Shown piece after piece: positions 7,688 to 14,045 of a stretch of 48,013 nucleotides of DNA; within the stretch, counting starts at the first letter, position 1; the number at the start of each line of letters is the position of its first letter. Below the pieces are notes generated by a model, which did no database searches, was not told the DNA's origin, and saw only the letters and a list, made by a program, of their open reading frames with translations. A program made the translations under genes and the position numbers. The stretch lies in assembly GCA_012270545.1 (NCBI GenBank), contig JAAXID010000236.1, positions 1-48,013 on the forward strand. The letters run 5' to 3'. The DNA is from Anaerolineae bacterium. Its GTDB lineage: Bacteria > Chloroflexota > Anaerolineae > Aggregatilineales > Phototrophicaceae.

Positions 7688-8398
7688 ATGAATCAAGAGA
7701 CGATAAAGCGGCTCAATCAGATCAATCGCGACTTCTACCGCGCGACCGCCGCCGAGTTCGATGCGACGCGTCAAGCCGCCTGGCCCGGCTGGGGGCGGCT
7801 GCTAAGCGCGATCGAATTGCCGATCGAGTCGGTATTGGATCTGGGCTGTGGAAATGGACGATTCGCTTTGTTTCTGGGGGCGCGGCAGCCGCAGCCCTTT
7901 CGCTACATCGGCATCGACAGCAGCCCCGCCCTCCTGACGTACGCGCGCCGTCAACTGGCGGCGGCCTCTATCATCGACTCGGCGCTGATTGAAAGCGATA
8001 TTGTGCTGGGCGAGCTGCCACTTTGGTCGGCGCAGCTGGTGGCGCTCTTCGGCCTGATCCACCACGTACCGGGCTTCGCGCGGCGGCGGATGCTGCTGGC
8101 CTCAGCCGCTGAATGCGTCTCGCCGGGCGGCTATCTGGCGCTGGCCTGCTGGCGCTTCTATGAGCAGGAGCGCTTCCGACGGCGCATCGTAGCCTGGGGT
8201 GGCGACATCACGGTGGAGAAACATGATTATCTGCTGGACTGGCGGCGCGGCGAACGGGCGCTCCGCTATTGCCACTACGTCGACGATGATGAGCACGCGC
8301 GGCTGGTCGCGGCGACGGGCCTGGCGGTCATCGCTGATTATCGCGCCGATGGCGTCTCAGGGACACTAAATCGTTATACGATATTGAAGAAAATGTAG
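7688..8398 (+). CDS. Class I SAM-dependent methyltransferase (Trm9-like)
   Basis: A 236-residue Rossmann-fold methyltransferase. SAM-binding motif I is 'VLDLGCGNGRFALFL' (about 46-60), motif II is 'YIGIDSSPALL', and a motif-IV-like stretch is 'LVALFGLIHHVPGF'. The N-terminal 'NRDFYRATAAEFDATRQ' followed by 'WPGWGRLL' resembles eukaryotic Trm9/ALKBH8-type tRNA methyltransferases and their bacterial relatives; the substrate here is unproven. An AGAGGG purine tract sits just before the ATG at 7688. The stop codon TAG (8396-8398) lies inside the TGTAGGGG that opens an intergenic repeat, so the repeat may supply the gene's 3' end. Confidence 0.85.
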   Translation: MNQETIKRLNQINRDFYRATAAEFDATRQAAWPGWGRLLSAIELPIESVLDLGCGNGRFALFLGARQPQPFRYIGIDSSPALLTYARRQLAAASIIDSALIESDIVLGELPLWSAQLVALFGLIHHVPGFARRRMLLASAAECVSPGGYLALACWRFYEQERFRRRIVAWGGDITVEKHDYLLDWRRGERALRYCHYVDDDEHARLVAATGLAVIADYRADGVSGTLNRYTILKKM

Positions 8399-8480
8399 GG
8401 GCAAGCCGCCGGCTCGCCCGCTTAATACAATGTAGGGGCGACTCTGTGAGCCGCCCGCTTGATACAACGTAGGGGCGACT
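8394..8480. repeat. Tandem 37-bp repeat, 2.4 units (repeat A family)
   Basis: Units at 8394-8430 and 8431-8467 both start TGTAGGGGC and end GCCCGCTTRATACAA. A third partial unit runs from 8468 to about 8480. Each unit carries an imperfect palindrome. The array fills the gap between two convergent genes and touches both stop codons, so it could act as a bidirectional transcription end; no U tract is seen. Confidence 0.7.
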
Positions 8481-8485
8481 GAACG

Positions 8486-9724
8486 CTAGCAGCCGGAAGA
8501 CAGCCAATATGGCGCTGTCGCGCTGGTATTGTTGCCTTCGTTGATCTCTGCGACCTGGTTATCGGCGTCGACTTGCAAGGTGATGTGGTGCAAGGTTTCG
8601 ACATGGACCATAGGCGTGATGTGCCCGGTCACAACCTGAGTCGAGCCGGCCGTCAGCGCGCCGTAAGCGATTCGCGTCGTTTGGGGTGATGCTGCGCCGG
8701 CCTGGCCCGAGTCGCGCACGGAAACAATTCCACCGCTGGGAGCGTTGCCGCTGCCGGCGTTGCGCACGGCGACTTGAATCTCATAAGTTTCACCGCATTT
8801 CACCCCGTGCGGCGAAACCTGTACATGCGCAATGACGAGATCCACGTTGCTTTGCGGCTGCTGCGGCGCTGGCACGGCGGTTGGTATTGGTACCGGCGTT
8901 GGTGGTGGCGGCGGTGGTGGATTGATCCGTGGCAAGTTGCTGAGGTCGCCAGTGGTATTCACGATGCCGGGGTAAATGAAGCCGCTGCGTCCGTTCGCCA
9001 GTTCGATATAGTACCAGCCCGTTCCGCGACTGCTGATGCCCTTGATCAGCGCCGATTCGCCATCCAGCAGGAAACCAATCACGCCATATACGGTCGAATC
9101 GCCGGCGCGCACGTTCGAGTTGACCGTGGCGGTTACCCGCGGCCTCGGATCTTCGGTGGGCTCGGGCTCGGGCGCCGCTTCCTCCGGCTCTTCCGCTGGT
9201 TCCTCAGCCATTTCGTCGGCCGGTTCTTCCGCCGGCTCCTCAACCGCTACGACTTGCTGCTCCGCTGCGAAGGACGGCGGGTTGTTCTCCACGCGGATGG
9301 GGCTGACGCGATAATACTCCGGCGCGTCGCCGCCGGTGTTGATCGTCAGGCGCAGTTCGTACAAGTCATCTGATGTCCCGGACGTGTTCCAGGTGCCGAG
9401 AATATCGTCTTCGACTGCCTCGATCCGCGGCAATGTCGCCGGGAACCATTGGTGATCCTCGGCTTCTTCTTCATCCATCATATCCAGAACGAGCGGACGG
9501 AACTCGATGAAGAAATTGCGCATCGTCTCCAGCGTTACCGTGCCGCGAATATCAACGCTGTCGCGAACCACATAAACCGGCGGCGGGTAACTGATATGCG
9601 CCTCGGGGTTCATCATCTCCGGGTCTTTCGGTTCAATCGCTTCGGCGTCTTCTTGACCCATCGCCGTTGGCGCCAGCAACAGCAGCGTGAAAACGAGATA
9701 TAGAAGAATCTGGCTTCGTTTCAT
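8486..9724 (-). CDS. Secreted protein with bacterial SH3 and CARDB domains
   Basis: A 412-residue extracellular or cell-surface protein. Residues 1-24 form a signal peptide ('MKRSQILLYLVFTLLLLAPT', cleavage near AMG-Q). A segment of unknown fold follows (about 30-150), then a Glu/Pro/Ala-rich linker. An SH3b domain is at about 195-265 ('VNSNVRAGDSTVYGVIGFL', 'GWYYIELANGRSGFIYPG'). A polyproline/Thr linker leads to a C-terminal CARDB-like domain (about 305-410) with 'DLVIAHVQVSPHGVKCGETY' and 'VDADNQVAEINEGNNTS'. The ATG at 9724 was chosen over 9754 because GGAGG lies 7 nt upstream and it starts the signal peptide. CARDB and SH3b domains usually mediate adhesion or wall binding; no catalytic domain is visible. 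Confidence 0.85.
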   Translation of the reverse strand: MKRSQILLYLVFTLLLLAPTAMGQEDAEAIEPKDPEMMNPEAHISYPPPVYVVRDSVDIRGTVTLETMRNFFIEFRPLVLDMMDEEEAEDHQWFPATLPRIEAVEDDILGTWNTSGTSDDLYELRLTINTGGDAPEYYRVSPIRVENNPPSFAAEQQVVAVEEPAEEPADEMAEEPAEEPEEAAPEPEPTEDPRPRVTATVNSNVRAGDSTVYGVIGFLLDGESALIKGISSRGTGWYYIELANGRSGFIYPGIVNTTGDLSNLPRINPPPPPPPTPVPIPTAVPAPQQPQSNVDLVIAHVQVSPHGVKCGETYEIQVAVRNAGSGNAPSGGIVSVRDSGQAGAASPQTTRIAYGALTAGSTQVVTGHITPMVHVETLHHITLQVDADNQVAEINEGNNTSATAPYWLSSGC

Positions 9725-9989
9725 GACTTTGCCTCCTGCAAAGAGAATGGGCACTTTTGGCTCCGTTTCGTTGGATGTTCCGCAATCTATAATAGGGCAG
9801 AACGATTATATGCGCTTGGCACAAGGGCGCAGTCTCAAAGTCGGGCTGCTCCGCCGGCGGATTGCGCCACGAAACACACTACCATATCCGCGACATTTGC
9901 TTTAGTGTTTGCCTCTGCGGCTTCAGTTTCGTCTCCTGTTCTTGTAACGCGCTGCCGCTGAAAAGACGCAATATTCGCGTGCAAACGCT

Positions 9990-10685
9990 ATGACTCAAAA
10001 CGCGATCGTAGAAATCCGAGATCTGCACAAGACCTACCACGAAGGCGACCGCAGTCTGAGTGTGCTCGCAGGTGTCAGCCTCGACATCGCCGCCGGCGAA
10101 TTCTTTGCCGTTTTGGGGGCGAGCGGCAGCGGCAAAAGCACCTTGCTCAATCTCCTGAGCGGCATCGACAGCCCCGACCGCGGTCATATCCTGATTGACG
10201 GCAGCGATATCACGCCGCTTAGCGACAGGCAATTGACGCTCTTCCGGCGCGATCACATCGGCATCGTCTTTCAGTTCTTCAACCTGATCCCGACCTTGAC
10301 CGCGCGCGAGAATATCACTTTGCCACAAGAACTGAGCGGTTGCGGACGAAAAGCGGCCGAAGCGCGCGCCGACGATCTACTGGAGCAGGTGGGCTTGGGC
10401 GATCGCGCGGGCGCCTTCCCCGACAAACTCAGCGGCGGCGAGCAGCAGCGCGTCGCCATTGCGCGGGCGCTCTTGCATGAGCCGAAACTTGTGCTCGCCG
10501 ATGAGCCCACCGGCAACCTCGATGAGGATAGTGGGCGGGCTGTGATTCAGCTGCTGCTGCGGCTCACGCGCGAAGCGGGCAAGACCTTGATCATGGCGAC
10601 GCACAGCGCCGAAATCGCGCGACAGGCCGATCGCGTCGGCCGCATCCACGATGGTCAGCTGCAAGTGGAAGCGCCGCCGTCCTAG
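9990..10685 (+). CDS. ABC transporter ATP-binding protein (LolD/MacB type)
   Basis: A 231-residue ATPase subunit. Walker A is '[14 protein letters not shown]' (about 44-57), the Q-loop is '[18 protein letters not shown]', the signature is '[16 protein letters not shown]', Walker B is '[13 protein letters not shown]', and the switch His is in 'LIMATHS'. The 'DEPTGNLD' form and the Q-loop context place it with the MacB/LolD/FtsE group, which pairs with FtsX-type permeases. No permease is adjacent. The only FtsX/MacB-type permease in the window is at 43095, so a partnership is conceivable but unproven. No strong Shine-Dalgarno sequence precedes the ATG. Confidence 0.93.
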   Translation: MTQNAIVEIRDLHKTYHEGDRSLSVLAGVSLDIAAGEFFAVLGASGSGKSTLLNLLSGIDSPDRGHILIDGSDITPLSDRQLTLFRRDHIGIVFQFFNLIPTLTARENITLPQELSGCGRKAAEARADDLLEQVGLGDRAGAFPDKLSGGEQQRVAIARALLHEPKLVLADEPTGNLDEDSGRAVIQLLLRLTREAGKTLIMATHSAEIARQADRVGRIHDGQLQVEAPPS

Positions 10686-10923
10686 CGCTATCGCTAGCAG
10701 CCGGCGAGTCTGCTGCGCTTCGTCGCGATCCCCATTTCGGAGGCGGAATGATTTGTACTTTCTGCTCAAATATTTGCGCGCTTCCGATAGAAGAATGGCG
10801 CAAGACGCGGTAAAATAGCGCTAAGGCGAAAATGAATTAGGTTAAAAAATCACCGAGGCCTCAGATAGGCAGTGGTCAATTGCCCGACGATGCAGGTTCG
10901 CAAGAGACGAAAGGCGCATAGCT

Positions 10924-11361
10924 ATGGTTGACCCGGAACAGAACAGCAAAGTCAGCGCCATCCTCTCCGAACTGCGTGATGTCCACAAAGATAGACGGCG
11001 CACCGCTGTCATGAAGCTGGGCATGGTCGGTGGCGACCGGGCTGTGCGCACGCTGATCGGCATCGTCGAAAACAGCCAGGAAGACCTGATCGTCCGCGGG
11101 CGCGCCGCGCTGATGCTCGGCAAGCTCAAGGACGACCGCGCTGTGCCGCCCTTGATTCGTGCGCTGGAGGCGCCCGGCTTCCTCACCCCTTATAACGCCG
11201 CGCAGGCCTTGGGCAAAATCGGCGATCCCCGCGCCATCGACGCCCTGCTCAGCTTCGCCGACAACAGCAACGACAAGACGCGCGCTGCCGCTGTGGAGGC
11301 GCTGCGACAGCTCGGCTACGAATTCGAAGTCGCCTTCGGCGGGCCTCAGCCACGGATTTGA
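10924..11361 (+). CDS. HEAT-repeat protein
   Basis: A 145-residue all-helical protein built of HEAT/PBS-lyase-type repeats: 'IVRGRAALMLGKLKDDRAVP', 'TPYNAAQALGKIGDPRAIDA' and 'DKTRAAAVEALRQLGYEFEV'. Such repeats form solenoids for protein-protein contact; no catalytic residues are recognisable. GAAAGG lies about 12 nt before the ATG at 10924. A -10-like TAAAAT is at 10811-10816 without a well-spaced -35. The gene lies between the ABC ATPase and a secreted protein and shows no operon partner. Confidence 0.8.
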   Translation: MVDPEQNSKVSAILSELRDVHKDRRRTAVMKLGMVGGDRAVRTLIGIVENSQEDLIVRGRAALMLGKLKDDRAVPPLIRALEAPGFLTPYNAAQALGKIGDPRAIDALLSFADNSNDKTRAAAVEALRQLGYEFEVAFGGPQPRI

Positions 11362-11439
11362 TTGAGCCAGAGAACTTGTAACGGGCAATTTTCGCTTACT
11401 CTTGTGGACAGCATAATGTTGTAAGTCAGGAGCATAGGA

Positions 11440-12192
11440 ATGCGGCTTAGAGTTGCGAGATCTATAGCAGTTCTAATGGCGGTCGTAATGGCTGGAATCA
11501 TTGTGCATGGGCAAGACTCCGAGTGTGAGGATTCCTACGCAGAAAAAATAACACAATTGCTAGAGGACAGGGATTGGGAAGGAATTATCTCTGCCGCAGG
11601 ACAGGCGCAGATTTCATGTGAAGCTGCATCAGGCGAATATCTATATCGAATTACAATCAATACTGGAACAAATATCCGCGATGCGGCTGGCATCCCTTCT
11701 AACATTGTAGGTAAGGCAGAGCAAGGCGTCGATTACGAAGTATTCTCGGTGACCGTAGGTAGTCAGTATACCTGGCTAGAAATCTTTTATGACGGCGAGA
11801 CCGCATTCGTCGCCGAATCCTTAACAACACGTTTGCCCGACTATATGTTGGTGGAGGGTGGGCAAGCCATCAGTATTCTTGGGACTCAATGCCACGCGTG
11901 GCATACTACTCAACGACACCGAAGAATCAGTATAAATGTTGCCTTTTACGATAATTCGGACGACAGAATCCACGCTGAAATATACAAGCCAGGCGCAACA
12001 ACTCCTGTCCCGGTATATAGTTCCGATTACAGCGCTCCAACCGAAGCTACCTATCAGAGGTATTCCCAATGGTGGTCAGAAGGTGTTTATACTCTAGAAC
12101 TCGAAGCGAAAAACGCCGGCTTCAAGACTGTCATGGGCTTTGCGATTGATGGCACAAAAACAAACTTTCTTGGTATTAACTGCCCTTCATAG
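11440..12192 (+). CDS. Secreted protein with SH3-like domain, low GC
   Basis: A 250-residue hypothetical exported protein. Residues 1-24 are a signal peptide ('RSIAVLMAVVMAGIIVHG', cleavage near HG-Q). Residues about 65-130 resemble a bacterial SH3 domain ('RITINTGTNIRDAAG', 'GKAEQGVDYEVFSV', 'WLEIFYDGETAFVAE'). The C-terminal part (about 140-250) is probably a beta-sandwich ('RRISINVAFYDNSDD', 'YTLELEAKNAGFKTV') of unknown function. Base composition is visibly lower in GC than the surrounding genes and codon third positions are AT-rich, suggesting later acquisition. The ATG at 11440 follows AGGAGCATAGGA. Confidence 0.75.
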   Translation: MRLRVARSIAVLMAVVMAGIIVHGQDSECEDSYAEKITQLLEDRDWEGIISAAGQAQISCEAASGEYLYRITINTGTNIRDAAGIPSNIVGKAEQGVDYEVFSVTVGSQYTWLEIFYDGETAFVAESLTTRLPDYMLVEGGQAISILGTQCHAWHTTQRHRRISINVAFYDNSDDRIHAEIYKPGATTPVPVYSSDYSAPTEATYQRYSQWWSEGVYTLELEAKNAGFKTVMGFAIDGTKTNFLGINCPS

Positions 12193-12382
12193 TTAAGTCA
12201 ACGGCCTGATGACAATTAAGGGTAATCTATCCGTGCGTTCCAGGATGTTCGGCAAAAGGAGCATGACCTCATGTATGAAGTCCTAATCGCCGACGCGGCC
12301 ACAGCCCGCTGGGCAAACGCAACAGTTGGCTGCGTACCATCATTGAGCGCGTCGATAGCTGATCGCTGGCTGACCAGGTCAC
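12193..12382 (+). other. Intergenic stretch, possible gene remnant
   Basis: Between two convergent genes, two short out-of-register reading stretches look protein-like ('FQDVRQKEHDLMYEVLIAD' from about 12240 and 'LGKRNSWLRTIIERVDS' from about 12308, ending in TGA). They may be debris of a frameshifted gene, but no family was recognised and chance is possible. Confidence 0.15.
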
Positions 12383-13516
12383 TTAGCCCGCCTGTCCAAC
12401 CGGCGCCGGACTGGCCGCCTCGCGGACGCCAATGCTCTGTGGCGTGACCTCCGCCGCCGTTCCAGCCGATGTGATAATGTCCTGCCGCTGCGCCTGGCAT
12501 GCCTGCGCGGACTGATTGCGCCGGGCAGTCAGATCCGCGAGGTTGATGCGGCTGAAGGCGGGTTTCAATTCCAGCGCCGCCTCGAACTGCGCCTGCGCCG
12601 GGCAGTGATCGCCCTGCAGCGCCAGCGCCAGCGCATAATTGCGGTGCGCTTCCTGTAATTCACTTGCGATCGGACCGTTCACATAATCCCGCACGCCAAA
12701 TTCATAATACATGCTGCTGAACTTGCGAACCGCTTCCGCCGGATTTGTGACCTTGGATCGCTGCCCGTCCAGATAGAGCAGGGCGATATAGCGTTCGTGG
12801 TAGAGGTCCTCAATGCTGCCGTGTTCCTCGGCGCGGTCAGTCATCACGATGGCCTCGGACAGACGACCGTTGCGGTAGAGTGCCAGCGCCTCCGCGGTCA
12901 GCGCCTCCAGAAAGAGCCGGCGCACCAGCTCCTGCTGGAACTCTCCATCAATGCTGATAATCGCGTCTAGCGTATCGATGGCTGAGGGGAAATCTCGCAG
13001 ACGCAAGGCGCTCTGCGCATCCGCGAGCAGGGTATGCAAATCATAATCCGTCGAAATCTCCTCGATGAGCGTCGTTGCCGTCACCGTCGAGGTCGGTACG
13101 GCGGTCGGTTGAAGGGCGGTGGGCATGGAGGTATTTGTTGGGGGCGGCGTCGGGCTGGCATCGGCGGCGAGATAAGCGGCGGTTGCGGTTGGCGCCAGCA
13201 GTGGCAGGCAAACGGGCGTCTGCCGAAAGTTCGCCAAATCCTCGAAGCGGCTTTGCGCCAGCCTTAGATTGCCCGCCGCCAGATCGGCCGGTATGCGATT
13301 GCATTGCTGCTGGGCATAAGCCGCGGCCGTCGTGGTGGCAGCGGCGCGCGCCGTCGCCAGCCCGGTATTCCAGCCGGCATACACCGAGCCGATCACGATA
13401 AGGCCGGCGATGAACAGACAGAAGAGCGCGCCGAATCCCCAGAGCAGGCAAGCCAATTCCCGCCGCTTGCGCCGTGGTTCAGCATGATTCACGATTTGAA
13501 CGCCCTGTGATTTCAC
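12383..13516 (-). CDS. Membrane-anchored protein with TPR-like C-terminal domain
   Basis: A 377-residue protein with one membrane helix at about 23-46 ('LACLLWGFGALFCLFIAGLI') after a basic cytosolic segment ('EPRRKRREL'), so the bulk is probably extracytoplasmic. A Thr/Pro-rich linker (about 120-148: 'SPTPPPTNTSMPTALQPTA') precedes a helical region with tetratricopeptide-like units ('LRLRDFPSAIDTLDAIISI', 'ALYRNGRLSEAIVMTDRAEE', 'ALALQGDHCPAQAQFEAALE'). No catalytic motif is visible. The linker style is common in Chloroflexota surface proteins. A minus-strand TATAAT lies about 90 bp upstream (13610-13605). Confidence 0.8.
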   Translation of the reverse strand: MKSQGVQIVNHAEPRRKRRELACLLWGFGALFCLFIAGLIVIGSVYAGWNTGLATARAAATTTAAAYAQQQCNRIPADLAAGNLRLAQSRFEDLANFRQTPVCLPLLAPTATAAYLAADASPTPPPTNTSMPTALQPTAVPTSTVTATTLIEEISTDYDLHTLLADAQSALRLRDFPSAIDTLDAIISIDGEFQQELVRRLFLEALTAEALALYRNGRLSEAIVMTDRAEEHGSIEDLYHERYIALLYLDGQRSKVTNPAEAVRKFSSMYYEFGVRDYVNGPIASELQEAHRNYALALALQGDHCPAQAQFEAALELKPAFSRINLADLTARRNQSAQACQAQRQDIITSAGTAAEVTPQSIGVREAASPAPVGQAG

Positions 13517-13604
13517 TGGCCGTCCCGTGGTTGATTGGCAATCGCAGTCGACAGACTGCTTCTTGTTCGCCTCGCCGCCGTGCTATATCCCCGAAGCGGC
13601 GCGT

Positions 13605-13633
13605 ATTATAGACCAGTTCCATTGCGCTCGCTA
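13605..13633 (-). promoter_or_regulatory. Candidate promoter of the TPR-like membrane protein gene
   Basis: On the minus strand a perfect TATAAT (13610-13605) is preceded, 17 bp upstream, by a poor -35 (TAGCGA, 13633-13628). It lies about 90 bp upstream of the ATG at 13516. Confidence 0.35.
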
Positions 13634-13688
13634 GCCAATGCCACCGGGAGTAGCGATGTCATTGATACAACTCTTGCTTGCCCTGAGA

Positions 13689-13824
13689 TTGTAAGGGCGA
13701 TCCGAGGATCGCTCGCGTCCGCGATTCCAGATGTGTGGGATACGGGTGACATGATATGTCGCCCCTACATCTAGGTTTGCCTGAGACGGGATTATTGCTT
13801 GTCATATTCACAATTCACCACGCC
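13689..13824. repeat. Dispersed repeats A and B, second location
   Basis: 13689-13772 holds two imperfect palindromes of the repeat A family (GCGATCCGAGGATCGC and GGTGACATGATATGTCGCC). 13761-13824 matches 28355-28418 at 56 of 64 positions (repeat B; shared ends GCCCCTACATCTAGGTTT and CACAATTCACCAC). With 13517-13688 these fill most of the 361-bp gap before the metG leader. A 79-codon ORF across this gap has no protein-like features and was not called. Confidence 0.7.
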
Positions 13825-13841
13825 AATGCCCGCCATAGTGC

Positions 13842-13871
13842 TTGACGACCCCGCTTGCCTTATGTTACACT
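13842..13871 (+). promoter_or_regulatory. metG leader promoter (leaderless architecture)
   Basis: TTGACG (13842-13847), an 18-bp spacer, then an extended -10 TG-T-TACACT (hexamer 13866-13871). The leader-peptide ATG begins 6 nt later at 13878, about where transcription should start, so the leader peptide is probably translated from a leaderless transcript. The arrangement TACACT-CGCGCC-ATG closely matches TATACT-CCCGCC-ATG at btpA. Confidence 0.65.
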
Positions 13872-13877
13872 CGCGCC

Positions 13878-13958
13878 ATGTTTGAGTACCGTGCCAGCAC
13901 GATGCCTATGCGGATGCCGATTGTCACTGCCGACAGACGGCGGTTGTGTCTCGCCTAG
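13878..13958 (+). CDS. Methionine-codon leader peptide of metG
   Basis: A 26-codon ORF (ATG 13878, TAG 13956-13958) lying 88 nt before the metG start. Codons 9-14 read Met-Pro-Met-Arg-Met-Pro, putting three internal Met codons (13902, 13908, 13914) within five codons. The ORF then runs through the RNA segment that can form the antiterminator. The peptide itself ('MFEYRAST' then 'MPMRMP') has no recognisable function; its translation is the likely sensor. It has no Shine-Dalgarno sequence and would start at the transcript's 5' end. By analogy with pheM/trpL-type leaders, ribosomes starved of elongator Met-tRNA would stall at codons 9-13. The ORF and codons are seen; the role is inferred. Confidence 0.7.
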   Translation: MFEYRASTMPMRMPIVTADRRRLCLA

Positions 13959-14009
13959 GCAACGCAGCGCTTAATCTCGATACCGTCTGTCAGCGACAGG
14001 CGGTTTTTT
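13926..14009 (+). promoter_or_regulatory. Attenuator: protector, antiterminator and terminator hairpins
   Basis: Three alternative structures are visible. The protector 1:2 is ACTGCCG-ACAGA-CGGCGGT (13926-13944, 7 bp with one G-U). The antiterminator 2:3 pairs GACAGACGG (13932-13940) with CCGTCTGTC (13983-13991), 9 Watson-Crick pairs. The terminator 3:4 pairs 13982-13991 with 13995-14004 and is followed by T6. A ribosome stalled at codons 9-13 would cover segment 1 up to about 13928 but leave segment 2 free, favouring the antiterminator. No T-box consensus (AGGGUGGNACCGCG) is present. Confidence 0.7.
13982..14009 (+). terminator. Intrinsic terminator of the metG attenuator
   Basis: A 10-bp stem (13982-13991 with 13995-14004, one G-U pair), a 3-nt AGC loop and a run of six T at 14004-14009. 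It lies 37 nt before the metG ATG, inside the leader rather than after a gene. Confidence 0.8.
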
Positions 14010-14045
14010 GTTTACACGAGATCATCGCAAGTGAGGGAGCGAATT

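Noticed and set aside
13535-13774. 79-codon ORF in the gap before the metG leader
   Set aside because: It crosses the repeat A palindromes, has no ribosome site and has no protein-like features.
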